Below are positions 17,580 through 25,284 of a stretch of DNA of 64,000 nt, piece after piece. The stretch is from NCBI RefSeq assembly GCF_027530345.1, contig NZ_JAPZQK010000006.1:288760-352759 (forward strand). The letters are read 5' to 3'. Position numbers and translations under genes: made by a program. Each line of letters starts with the position of its first letter. Within the stretch, counting starts at the first letter, position 1. The notes below the pieces were generated by a model that saw only the letters and a program-made list of their open reading frames with translations, had not been told where the DNA came from and made no database searches. Source of the stretch: Silanimonas sp. (GTDB taxonomy: Bacteria > Pseudomonadota > Gammaproteobacteria > Xanthomonadales > Xanthomonadaceae).

Positions 17580-19847
17580 ATGCGCCGCCTGCCGATCCAC
17601 GCGCTGGTCATCCCGTTGCTGGCCGCCCTGTTGGTCGGCTTCAACCTGCTGGCGCCGTTCGACACGCGGGTGTACGACCAGCTGATGCGCCTGCACCAGC
17701 GCGAGGCGCCGCCGGAGATCGTGCTCGTGCATATCGACGGCGAAGCCGAGCGCCGCTACCCCGACTTCATCGATCGCCGACCGCTGGCGGTGGCCCGCCT
17801 CGTCGATCGCCTGAACCAGGTGAAGCCGCGCGTGATCGGCGCCTACCTCGCCTTCGACCCGCGCGATCCGCGCGACCGCGAAGGCCTCGGCGTGCTGCGC
17901 GAGGCGCTGGCCCGCCATGGCAACACGGTCGGCAAGGCCTTCGTGGGCGACACCGCGCACCAGAGCGCCGAGGAAGCCTTCCGCGCCGCCGAGAAAGTGG
18001 GCTTCCGCACCCTGGGCCTGCAGCTCGTCGCCACCGGCGACGACAACGTCATCCGTGGCAGTTTCCATGCCGCGCCGCTGGCCGGCGCGCTGCGGCCGAG
18101 CTTCGCCGTCGCCCTGCTGCAGCAGGCCGGCGACCTCGTCCCCGAGGAGCGCCGCGCGGCCCTACAGGCCGCGTTCGACTCGCCCACCGTTGCCGAGGAC
18201 GCCTACGTCTTCGCCTTCCTGGGCGGTGGCGGCACCGTGCGTCGGGTCAGCGCCGCCGACGTGCTCGATGGCGAGGTGCACCCGGACGTCTGGCGCGACC
18301 GGATCGTCATCATCGGCCAGTCCGAGCAGGACACCGAGATCAACCTCACCACCGCCGTCTCGGGCTGGGCCGAACATGGCCTCACGGTCGATGAGTACGA
18401 GGCGCAGGCGACCGCGGCCCTGCTCACCGGCCACGTGTTCCGCGTGCTCTCGTCGTCGACCGACGCGGCCATCGTGGGCGGCGTGCTGCTGCTCTTCGCC
18501 CTGGCCCTGAACCACCTGCGCCAGCGCCGCGCCGCGGTGTTCGCGGTCGGCTTCCTCGTCCTCGTGGGGGTGGCCTACCTCGTGGCCTACCGCATGCTGA
18601 TGTGGCTGCCGCCGGTGGCGCTGGCGATCGCCTTGCCGCTGCAGGTGTTCGTCGAAGTGATCCATCGCTACGTGCGCTCGGCCTCGATGCTGGCCGCCGA
18701 GATCGCCGTGCTGCGCCGCGAAGCCACCGCGCCGCCGGCCACGCGCCGCGGCTTCGATTTCGACGAGGCGCTGGCCGCGGTCCGCCAGGCCGTCGCGAGC
18801 ATCCGCCGCCAGCGCGAGTACGTGCATCGGCTGATCGACGTGCAGCCGGCCGCCATCATCGTCATCGACGGCCAGCAGCGCCTGCGCCTCGGCAACGCCC
18901 AGGCCGTCGCCTGGCGCACCGACCCCGAGGCGCCGATGGGCACGCTGCGCGACTGGTTGGCCGCGGTCGACCTGCGCCTGCCGGCCGACGCCGGGCAGTA
19001 CGTGGGCGCCGGCAGCGCGCGCCTGCTGGCGCAGTGCGGTGAACGCGAGGTGGTGGTCGCCTTCGAACCCTTGCCCGGCGGCCGCGAGCCCGACCAGCAC
19101 GACACCCTCGTCTGCGTCACCGAGCTCACCGGCCTGATGGCCGACCAGCGCGAGCGCCAGGCCGCCATCGATTTCCTCTCCCACGACCTGCGCGCGCCGG
19201 CGCATGCGCTGGTGGAGCTCTGCGAAGGCGTGCTGGCCGATCCCACCCTCACGCCGTCCACCCAGCAGGTGCTGCGCAGTGCCGAGCGGCTCTCCCGCCG
19301 CATGGTGCAGATGGCGACGACCTACCTCGATTTCGTGCGTTCGGCCTCGCCCGAGGCCTTCACCCGCGCCGAGCCGGTGCTGTTGGCCGACGTGGTGCTG
19401 GAGGCGGTCGAGACCAGCACGCCGGAAGCCAGCGCCAAGCAGGTGCGGATGGAGCTGGCCCTCGACGACCAGGAGGCCGGTTGGGTGATCGGCGACGCCG
19501 CCCTGCTGCGGCGCGCGGTCGAGAACCTGCTGAGCAATGCGGTGAAGGTGACCCCGCCCGGTGGGCATGTGGATGTGCGCGTGGAGCGCCGACGCGAGGC
19601 GCTGGCCATCGTCGTCCGCGACGGTGGCCCGGGCATCGCCCCGTCCCGGCGCAGCCAGCTGTTCCAGCGCTTCGGGCCGCTGGCGCGCACGCCGAAGTCG
19701 TCGACCCGTTCGGTCGGCCTCGGCCTCGCCATGGTGATGAGCGTGGTGGCGCGCCACCGCGGCACCGTCTTCGTCGACAACCCGCCGGAGGGCGGCGCCG
19801 AGTTCCGCATCGAGCTGCCGCTCGAGCGCGAGGCCTCAGTCGCCTGA
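17580..19847 (+). CDS. CHASE2 domain sensor histidine kinase
   Basis: 755 residues. One N-terminal membrane helix, then a periplasmic CHASE2 sensor domain (about 30-290), three clustered membrane helices (about 297-361), a PAS-like cytosolic linker (about 415-505) and a catalytic core. The phosphoacceptor is His535 in the H-box FLSHDLRAPAHAL. The N-box ENLLSNAVKV, G1 VRDGGPGIAP and G2 VGLGLAMVMS follow in order. CHASE2 senses unknown extracytoplasmic ligands. Its end overlaps the convergent response-regulator gene by 12 bases (19836-19847), an unusual layout for a likely cognate pair. Confidence 0.93.
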   Translation: MRRLPIHALVIPLLAALLVGFNLLAPFDTRVYDQLMRLHQREAPPEIVLVHIDGEAERRYPDFIDRRPLAVARLVDRLNQVKPRVIGAYLAFDPRDPRDREGLGVLREALARHGNTVGKAFVGDTAHQSAEEAFRAAEKVGFRTLGLQLVATGDDNVIRGSFHAAPLAGALRPSFAVALLQQAGDLVPEERRAALQAAFDSPTVAEDAYVFAFLGGGGTVRRVSAADVLDGEVHPDVWRDRIVIIGQSEQDTEINLTTAVSGWAEHGLTVDEYEAQATAALLTGHVFRVLSSSTDAAIVGGVLLLFALALNHLRQRRAAVFAVGFLVLVGVAYLVAYRMLMWLPPVALAIALPLQVFVEVIHRYVRSASMLAAEIAVLRREATAPPATRRGFDFDEALAAVRQAVASIRRQREYVHRLIDVQPAAIIVIDGQQRLRLGNAQAVAWRTDPEAPMGTLRDWLAAVDLRLPADAGQYVGAGSARLLAQCGEREVVVAFEPLPGGREPDQHDTLVCVTELTGLMADQRERQAAIDFLSHDLRAPAHALVELCEGVLADPTLTPSTQQVLRSAERLSRRMVQMATTYLDFVRSASPEAFTRAEPVLLADVVLEAVETSTPEASAKQVRMELALDDQEAGWVIGDAALLRRAVENLLSNAVKVTPPGGHVDVRVERRREALAIVVRDGGPGIAPSRRSQLFQRFGPLARTPKSSTRSVGLGLAMVMSVVARHRGTVFVDNPPEGGAEFRIELPLEREASVA

Positions 19848-20576
19848 GGCGCCGGCCGCCGCGGGGGCGAGTTCCAGCCGGTAGCCCTCGCGATAGACGT
19901 TCGAGAGGCGGAGGCCGTTCTCCGCGAACATCAGCTTGCGGCGCAGCGTGTACAGGTGGGTGTCGAGCGTCCGGGCCGAGCCGCCGAGGTCGCGGCCCCA
20001 GATGGCGGCCACCAGCTCCTCGCGTCGCACCAGCCGGTCGCGATGCAGGAACAGGTACCAGGCCAGGTCGAATTCCTTCGGCTGCAGCTCGATGCGCTCG
20101 CCGTCGCGGCTGAGCTCGCGGGAGGCGCCGTCGATCCGGTAGGGGCCGAATTCCACCCGCAGCGGGGCCGTGGCGGCACCCTGGAAGCGTCGCGTCACGG
20201 CGGCGATCCGGGCCAGCAGCACCGTCGCCGAGGTCGGCTTGATGATGTAGTCGTCGGCGCCGACGGCCAGCGCCTCGACGATGCGCTCGTCGTCGTCGAA
20301 ACGGCTGAAGATGATGATCGGCGCCCGGCGGCCGACGGAACGGTGCACCCAACCCACCAGGGCGGTGCCCTCGGTGTCGGGCAGGTGCCAGTCGAACAGG
20401 AACAGTTCGTGCCGCGCCTCGCGCACCTCGGACATGAACTGCACGCCCTCGGTGAACCACTCCACCTCGTGGCCGGCGGCCCGCAGGGCGGCGATGGCGC
20501 GTTCCGCCTCGATGCGGTCGTCCTCCACCAGTGCCACGCGAAGCGGCGGATGCGCCGTCACCATCGGCGTGCTCAT
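19836..20576 (-). CDS. OmpR-family response regulator
   Basis: 246 residues on the minus strand from ATG 20576. The receiver domain has the acidic pair in VALVEDDRI, phosphoacceptor Asp62 in LFLFDWHLPDT and the lysine in DDYIIKPTSA (about 109-118). A C-terminal winged-helix DNA-binding domain follows: LQPKEFDLAWYLFLHRDRLVRREEL and RTLDTHLYTLRRKL. It should regulate genes in response to the CHASE2 kinase that faces it. The 466-base leader region upstream carries a minus-strand hairpin with a T-run at 20682-20720, which could stop transcription before the gene. Confidence 0.93.
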   Translation of the reverse strand: MSTPMVTAHPPLRVALVEDDRIEAERAIAALRAAGHEVEWFTEGVQFMSEVREARHELFLFDWHLPDTEGTALVGWVHRSVGRRAPIIIFSRFDDDERIVEALAVGADDYIIKPTSATVLLARIAAVTRRFQGAATAPLRVEFGPYRIDGASRELSRDGERIELQPKEFDLAWYLFLHRDRLVRREELVAAIWGRDLGGSARTLDTHLYTLRRKLMFAENGLRLSNVYREGYRLELAPAAAGASGD

Positions 20577-20681
20577 GCGCGGCCGCTCCCGGGGTGGGGC
20601 TGGGCAGGCGGCGCGAAGCGGGTCGGGCAGGCGGGCATGGCGTCGAGTGTGGCGATCGATCCCGGCGAAGTGAAGCCGCGC

Positions 20682-20720
20682 AGAAAAAGAAAACCCGACC
20701 ACGGCGGGGGCCGGGTCGGG
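20682..20720 (-). terminator. Minus-strand intrinsic terminator upstream of the response regulator gene
   Basis: Read on the minus strand, a 7-base-pair stem (CCCGACC pairing with GGTCGGG) with a 13-base GC loop is followed at once by TTTTCTTTTT. This is a good intrinsic terminator. It lies about 110 bases before the response regulator start, so it would end a short leader or small RNA or act as an attenuator for that gene. A competing upstream hairpin at 20733-20756 supports an attenuator reading but does not prove it. Confidence 0.6.
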
Positions 20721-20997
20721 CTCGGAGGGGGTGCGACCACCAAGCAGCACGGTCGCAGAACAGGGCGGAAGCGAAGGCAGGGGGGGTGCCTCGCGTCGCG
20801 CCGCTCGAAGCGTATCGAACCGCTCCTCCACCCCCCGGGGGTGAGGGGCGGGCGAAGCATGACGGAATCCCCCCGACGAAGAGTCAGGAATACTCAAAAC
20901 GCGCCGATTGAACGACGAACGGTTTCAGCGCCTACTAGCCGCGAACCGGCCCGGAGGCCGCCGGTGGCGGGTTTCCGGCAGGTCCGGTCCCCCGCCG

Positions 20998-21013
20998 CGG
21001 CACGGGTCTTGCA
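20998..21013 (+). promoter_or_regulatory. Sigma-54 (RpoN) promoter of fliL operon
   Basis: CGGCACGGGTCTTGCA matches the -24/-12 consensus with invariant GG and GC at exact spacing. Transcription would start near 21024, about 19 bases before the fliL ATG. It allows the fliLMNO genes to be expressed independently of fliK, from which they are separated by non-flagellar genes. Confidence 0.85.
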
Positions 21014-21042
21014 CTCCCCACCACGACCGCAAGGACCCACCC

Positions 21043-21582
21043 ATGGCCGACAAAAAGCCCGCTCCCGCCGCCGCACCCGCCGACGCCGCCGCCAAACCCA
21101 AGGTGCCGCTCGTGCCGATCATCGGCGCCGCGCTCGGTTCGGCCGTCCTGGTGGCCGGCATCATGTTCTTCATGATGCCCAAGCCGGCGCACGCCCCGGC
21201 CGAGGGCGACGAGGCCGCGGAGGGTGCCGAGGCGGAGGAAGGCGAGGATGGCGCGCCGAAGGCCGAGACCCGCTACATCGAGGTCAAGGACCCGCTGGTG
21301 GTCAACCTCACGGGCGGCAGCGCCAAGTACCTGCAGGTGCAGATCCAGCTCGCCACCAAGAGCGAGGAGGGCCAGAAGGCCATCGAGACGCACCTGCCGG
21401 CGATCCGCAGTGGCTTGCTGGTGATGTTCCGCCAGCTCACCAACGAGGAGCTGTCCCAGCCCGACATCATGGTGACCCTGCAGGAGAAGGCCCTGGGCGA
21501 GACCAACAAGGTGCTGGAAGCCGAGACCGGCAAGAAGGACACCGTCACCGCCCTGCTGTTCACCAGCTTCGTCACCCAGTAA
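21043..21582 (+). CDS. fliL: Flagellar basal body-associated protein FliL
   Basis: 179 residues from ATG 21043. FliL is an inner-membrane protein around the stator that supports torque. An Ala/Pro/Lys-rich N-terminus is followed by one membrane helix (about 23-46, IIGAALGSAVLVAGIMFFMM), an acidic linker of about 25 residues and the periplasmic FliL domain (YIEVKDPLVVNLTG to the end) ending in LLFTSFVTQ. The sigma-54 promoter is immediately upstream and fliM starts 9 bases after the stop. The long Ala/Glu linker is longer than in enteric FliL. Confidence 0.93.
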   Translation: MADKKPAPAAAPADAAAKPKVPLVPIIGAALGSAVLVAGIMFFMMPKPAHAPAEGDEAAEGAEAEEGEDGAPKAETRYIEVKDPLVVNLTGGSAKYLQVQIQLATKSEEGQKAIETHLPAIRSGLLVMFRQLTNEELSQPDIMVTLQEKALGETNKVLEAETGKKDTVTALLFTSFVTQ

Positions 21583-21591
21583 ACGACGGCC

Positions 21592-22578
21592 ATGAGCGAC
21601 CTGCTTTCCCAGGATGAGATCGACGCCCTGCTCCACGGCGTCGACTCGGGCGCGGTCGAGACCGAGACCGATGTCGATCCCGGCGTGGCGCGGTCCTTCG
21701 ACTTCGCCACCCAGGACCGCATCGTCCGTGGGCGCATGCCCACCCTGGAGATGGTCAACGAGCGCTTCGCGCGCATGTGGCGCGTTGGCCTGTTCAACCT
21801 GCTGCGCCGCTCCGCCGACCTCTCGGTGCGCGGCGTCGAGCTGATGAAGTTCGCCGACTACCTGCACACGCTGTACGTGCCGACGAACCTCAACCTGATC
21901 AAGATGAAGCCGCTGCGCGGCACCGGCCTCATCGTCTTCGAGCCGACGCTGGTGTTCGCGGTGCTCGACAACTTCTTCGGTGGCGCCGGCCGCTTCCCCG
22001 CGAAGATCGAAGGCCGCGAGTTCACGCCGACCGAGATGCGCGTCATCCAGCTGATGCTGAAGCAGGCCTTCACCGACCTCACGGAAGCCTGGGCGCCGGT
22101 GATGAACTTCGAGTTCGAATACACGAGCTCGGAAGTGAACCCGCATTTCGCCAGCATCGTCAGCCCCCGCGAATACGTGGTGGTGAGCAAGTTCCACGTC
22201 GAGCTGGAGGGTGGCGGCGGCGAGATGCACGTGACGCTGCCCTACGGGATGCTCGAGCCGATCCGCGAACTGCTGGACGCGGGAATCGCCTCCGACCGTT
22301 CCGAGAAGGACGAGAACTTCCCGATCCAGCTGCGCGAGGGCGTGAACCTCGCCGAGCTCGACGTGGCCGGCGTGCTGGCCACCAAGCGCCTCAGCGTGCG
22401 CCAGCTCGTCGCGCTGAAGGTCGGCGACGTCCTGCCGATCGACGTGCCCGCGAAGACGCCGCTGCATGTCGAAGGCCTGCCGCTGTTCGAAGGCGATTTC
22501 GGCCTGCACAAAGGCAAGAACGCCGTGAAGATCACCCGCATCACGCCCATGGCCGGCACCAAGCCGCGGGCGAACTGA
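21592..22578 (+). CDS. fliM: Flagellar motor switch protein FliM
   Basis: 328 residues. C-ring protein that binds phosphorylated CheY. The N-terminal peptide LSQDEIDALLHGV (residues 5-17) is the canonical CheY-P-binding segment. The middle domain carries NFFGGAGRF (near 125-133), the site of FliM-FliM contacts, and the C-terminal SpoA domain (about 255-320) pairs with FliN. It sits in the unbroken fliL-M-N-O run with about 10-base spacings. Its CheY-binding peptide is the local reference for the related repeats in the ParP-like protein (40385-41494). Confidence 0.97.
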   Translation: MSDLLSQDEIDALLHGVDSGAVETETDVDPGVARSFDFATQDRIVRGRMPTLEMVNERFARMWRVGLFNLLRRSADLSVRGVELMKFADYLHTLYVPTNLNLIKMKPLRGTGLIVFEPTLVFAVLDNFFGGAGRFPAKIEGREFTPTEMRVIQLMLKQAFTDLTEAWAPVMNFEFEYTSSEVNPHFASIVSPREYVVVSKFHVELEGGGGEMHVTLPYGMLEPIRELLDAGIASDRSEKDENFPIQLREGVNLAELDVAGVLATKRLSVRQLVALKVGDVLPIDVPAKTPLHVEGLPLFEGDFGLHKGKNAVKITRITPMAGTKPRAN

Positions 22579-22588
22579 GGACCACCCC

Positions 22589-22939
22589 ATGAGCACCGAA
22601 AAAGACGCCGCCGACCTCGCCATGTGGGGCGACCTCGCGCCAAGCCCGGCCCCGGCCGCCAGCAGTGGCGCCACGGGTGACGCGAACCTCGACCTGATCC
22701 TCGACGTGCAGGTGACGCTGTCGCTCGAAGTGGGTCGCGCACGCATCCCGATCCGCAACCTGCTGCAGCTCAACCAGGGCTCGGTGGTGGAACTGGAACG
22801 GGTCGCCGGCGAACCGCTCGACGTCTACGTCAACGGCACGCTGGTCGCGCAGGGCGAAGTCGTGGTGGTGAACGAGCGCTTCGGCGTGCGGCTGACGGAA
22901 GTCGTCAGCCCCAGCGAACGCATCAAGCGCCTGCGCTGA
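22589..22939 (+). CDS. fliN: Flagellar motor switch protein FliN
   Basis: 116 residues. Small C-ring protein made of a variable acidic N-terminus (residues 1-35, Ala/Pro-rich) and a SpoA domain, visible as LDLILDVQVTLSLEVGRARIPIRNLLQLNQGSVVELER with VYVNGTLVAQGEVVVVNERFGVRLTEVV. Rings of FliN form the base of the C-ring and dock FliH-FliI. Length is within the short FliN range. Confidence 0.96.
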   Translation: MSTEKDAADLAMWGDLAPSPAPAASSGATGDANLDLILDVQVTLSLEVGRARIPIRNLLQLNQGSVVELERVAGEPLDVYVNGTLVAQGEVVVVNERFGVRLTEVVSPSERIKRLR

Positions 22940-22948
22940 AGCCACGCC

Positions 22949-23353
22949 ATGAGCGAGCCCACCTCCCTGTTGCTGGCGGCCACGGCCGCCGCACCCGCCG
23001 CCGCCAAGACCGTGCAGGTCGGGCAGGCCGTGCCGCAGACCGCCGGCCTCGGCGGTGCGTTGATGGCGCTGGTCCTCGTGGTCGGCCTGATCCTGTTCCT
23101 CGCCTGGGTGCTGAAAAAGCTGCCGGGCGCCGGGCTCAAGTCGATGTCCGGCCTGCGTACCGTGGCCAGCCTCGCCGTGGGGCCGCGCGAGCGCGTCGTC
23201 ATCGTCGACTGCGGCGGCCAACAGCTGCTGCTCGGTGTCACCCAGCACAGCGTCAACCTGCTGCACACCCTGCCCGAGCCCCTGCTCGACGCGCCGACTC
23301 AGGCCGGCTTCGCCGAATTGCTGGCGCGGCTGAAGGCGCGCGACTCCGCGTAA
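22949..23353 (+). CDS. fliO: Flagellar biosynthetic protein FliO
   Basis: 134 residues. A single membrane helix (about 32-53, ALMALVLVVGLILFLAWVLKKL) follows an Ala-rich N-terminus, and the cytosolic part contains the FliO core LRTVASLAVGPRERVVIVDCGGQQLLLGVTQHSVNLLHTL. FliO is a chaperone-like factor needed for assembly of the FliP pentamer of the export gate. The gene ends 40 bases before the fliP ATG, and a sigma-54 promoter begins three bases after its stop. Confidence 0.9.
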   Translation: MSEPTSLLLAATAAAPAAAKTVQVGQAVPQTAGLGGALMALVLVVGLILFLAWVLKKLPGAGLKSMSGLRTVASLAVGPRERVVIVDCGGQQLLLGVTQHSVNLLHTLPEPLLDAPTQAGFAELLARLKARDSA

Positions 23354-23355
23354 TC

Positions 23356-23371
23356 CGGCACGCGGCTTGCA
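23356..23371 (+). promoter_or_regulatory. Sigma-54 promoter of fliP operon
   Basis: CGGCACGCGGCTTGCA has the exact -24/-12 spacing and is nearly identical to the fliL and flhA promoters. It lies between fliO and fliP. The predicted start site (about 23382) leaves only about 12 untranslated bases before ATG 23394. An in-frame TTG at 23367 falls inside the -12 element and cannot be the start on this transcript. Confidence 0.8.
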
Positions 23372-23393
23372 CGTCACCGGGCATCCCCGCCGG

Positions 23394-24209
23394 ATGCCCG
23401 TCGTGCCCACGCTATCCACCGTCCTCCGCTACGCCTTCCTCGCCCTGACGCTGCTGCCGGCGCTGGGCTTCGCCACGCCGACCGGCCCGCAGCCCACCGG
23501 CCTGCCCGAGGTGACCGTCGCCAACGTCGGCGGCGAGAACGTCTCGGTCTCGCTGGCCGTGCTGCTGTCGATGACGGCCATCACCCTGCTGCCGAGCCTG
23601 CTGCTGGCCTGCACCGCGTTCACGCGGATCATCGTGGTGATGGCCCTGCTGCGCATGGCGCTCGGCACCGGGCAGACGCCCTCCAACCAGATCATGGTGG
23701 GGCTGGCGCTCTTCATCACGATGATGGTGATGATGCCGGTGGCCGACCAGGCCTGGACCGCGGGCTTGAAGCCCTACCTCGACGGCACCTTGCCCTTCGA
23801 CGCCGCGTGGACCGCGACCTCCGAACCCTTCCGCGCCTTCATGCTGGCGCAGATCCGCGAAACCGACCTGCTCACCTTCGCCAACCTCTCCGGGCACACG
23901 CAGGGCTTCGCCTCGCCGGAAGAGATCCCGTTCGGCGTGCTGGTGGCGTCCTTCATCACCTCGGAGTTGAAGACGGCCTTCGAGATTGGCTTCCTGATCT
24001 TCATTCCCTTCGTGGTGATCGACCTCGTCGTCGCCAGCGTGCTGATGTCGATGGGCATGATGATGATGTCGCCGATGCTGGTCTCCGCGCCGTTCAAGAT
24101 CCTGCTCTTCGTGCTGGTCGACGGCTGGGTGCTGGTGGTCGGCACGCTGGCGGGCAGCTTCAACCCGGCCGTGGTGAGCACGGCAGCGACCGCGGTGGGA
24201 GCGGGCTGA
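23394..24209 (+). CDS. fliP: Flagellar biosynthetic protein FliP
   Basis: 271 residues from ATG 23394, chosen because it is downstream of the sigma-54 promoter and starts a cleavable signal peptide (VLRYAFLALTLLPALGFA). FliP forms the core of the flagellar export gate with FliQ and FliR. Four membrane helices and the family motifs LLACTAFTRIIVVMALLRMALG, TPSNQIMVGLALFITMMVM and AFEIGFLIFIPFVVIDLVVAS are visible. A GTG at 23403 is an alternative start. The stop is one base before the fliQ ATG. Confidence 0.96.
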   Translation: MPVVPTLSTVLRYAFLALTLLPALGFATPTGPQPTGLPEVTVANVGGENVSVSLAVLLSMTAITLLPSLLLACTAFTRIIVVMALLRMALGTGQTPSNQIMVGLALFITMMVMMPVADQAWTAGLKPYLDGTLPFDAAWTATSEPFRAFMLAQIRETDLLTFANLSGHTQGFASPEEIPFGVLVASFITSELKTAFEIGFLIFIPFVVIDLVVASVLMSMGMMMMSPMLVSAPFKILLFVLVDGWVLVVGTLAGSFNPAVVSTAATAVGAG

Positions 24210-24210
24210 C

Positions 24211-24480
24211 ATGACGCCGGAAACCGCCATCACCGAACTCCGCGCCGGCCTCGAGCTCGCCCTGCTGGTCGGCGGCCCGCTGCTGGTCGTCGTGCTGGGC
24301 GTCGGCGTCACCGTCGGCCTCGTGCAGGCGGCCACGCAGATCAACGAGCCGACCGTCGCCTTCATCGCCAAGGCGGTGGCGCTGGCCGTCGCGCTGGCGG
24401 CGATGGGCAGCCTCCTGCTCGGCAAGCTCGTCGACTACACGATCGCGCTGTTCCAGCGCATCCCCGCGCTGGTGGGCTGA
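24211..24480 (+). CDS. fliQ: Flagellar biosynthetic protein FliQ
   Basis: 89 residues with two membrane helices (about 15-40 and 50-75). The motif VGLVQAATQINEPTVAFIAKAVAL is typical for FliQ/SctS. Four copies assemble around the FliP-FliR core of the export gate in the inner membrane. Its TGA shares a base with the ATG of fliR. Confidence 0.96.
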   Translation: MTPETAITELRAGLELALLVGGPLLVVVLGVGVTVGLVQAATQINEPTVAFIAKAVALAVALAAMGSLLLGKLVDYTIALFQRIPALVG

Positions 24481-25280
24481 TGGCCGCCGCGGGCAGCATC
24501 CCCGGCATCGTGCTCGACGGCGGCGACATGTTCGCCGTCATCAACGCGACGTTGTGGACCAGCCTGCGCGTCGGCGGCCTGCTGATGGTGGCGCCGCTGT
24601 TCGGTACGCGCACGGTGCCGCGCCGCGTGAAGGCCATGCTGGCGATGGCGCTCGCCTTCGCGATGGCGCCGCTGGCCGGGCCGCCGCCGCCGCTGCCGGG
24701 CGTCGATCCCCTTACCGTGCTTACCGCCGCCCGCGAAGTGCTGATCGGCGTGGGCATGGGCTTCGTGCTGCGGCTGGCCTTCGAAGCTGGCGCGCTGGCC
24801 GGCGAGTTCGTCGCGCAGGGCACCGGCCTGTCGTTCGCCGTGATGGCGGACCCGCTGCGCGGCACCAACGCGGGTGTGGTCGGGCAGTGGTTCTACCTGT
24901 GCTTCGCGCTGATCTTCCTCAGCATGAACGGGCATCTGATGATCGTGGAGCTGCTCGCCGATTCGTGGAGGGCGGTGCCGCTGCAGTCGAACTGGGCGCC
25001 GACACCGGAGGCGCTGCGCGCCATCGCCGACTTCGGCGGGCAGATGTTCCTCGTCGGCATCCAGATCGCGTTGCCCGTCGTGCTGGCGATGCTGGTCATC
25101 AACCTCGCCTTCGGCGTGATGAGCCGTGCCGCGCCCTCGCTCAACCCGATCCAGCTCGGCCTGCCGGCCTCGGTGCTGGTCGGCCTGCTGCTGATGGGCA
25201 CGCTCACCGGGCAATTGCTGGGACCGCTGCGCGCGAATCTCGAAGCGGCCTTCGAACTCTCCACCGGCTGGTTGGGCTAG
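24480..25280 (+). CDS. fliR: Flagellar biosynthetic protein FliR
   Basis: 266 residues with about six hydrophobic segments. Single-copy export gate component. Family features include RVGGLLMVAPLFGTRTVPRRVKAMLAMAL near residues 22-52, GFVLRLAFEAGALAGEFVAQGTGLSFA and a C-terminal LGLPASVLVGLLLMG. Start chosen at the ATG that overlaps the fliQ stop by one base; an alternative inner ATG (24529, MFAVINATLW) is possible. FlhB follows after a 4-base gap. Confidence 0.95.
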   Translation: MAAAGSIPGIVLDGGDMFAVINATLWTSLRVGGLLMVAPLFGTRTVPRRVKAMLAMALAFAMAPLAGPPPPLPGVDPLTVLTAAREVLIGVGMGFVLRLAFEAGALAGEFVAQGTGLSFAVMADPLRGTNAGVVGQWFYLCFALIFLSMNGHLMIVELLADSWRAVPLQSNWAPTPEALRAIADFGGQMFLVGIQIALPVVLAMLVINLAFGVMSRAAPSLNPIQLGLPASVLVGLLLMGTLTGQLLGPLRANLEAAFELSTGWLG

Positions 25281-25284
25281 GGCC

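Larger units (their letters stand above)
20577..21042. other. 466-base divergent intergenic region between response regulator and fliL
   Basis: No convincing gene. It holds, from left to right, a minus-strand intrinsic terminator (20682-20720) preceded on that strand by a 6-base-pair hairpin (20733-20738 with 20751-20756). To the right lie two candidate inverted repeats, GAGT-N7-ACTC (20881-20895) and TGAA-N11-TTCA (20909-20927), then the sigma-54 promoter of fliL (20998-21013). The inverted repeats lie about 70-130 bases upstream of the promoter, the usual distance for an enhancer-binding protein such as FleQ. No match to a known binding site is claimed. Confidence 0.6.

Noticed and set aside
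20573..20860. 95-codon protein gene ahead of the response regulator
   Set aside because: Composition is Pro/Arg/Cys-rich and the frame runs through a strong terminator hairpin; it is reported only as a possible leader frame, not as a gene.
23367..23393. TTG as start codon for fliP
   Set aside because: The TTG is part of the sigma-54 -12 element and lies upstream of the predicted transcription start; ATG 23394 fits the signal peptide. The same reasoning rejects TTG 29833 for flhA.
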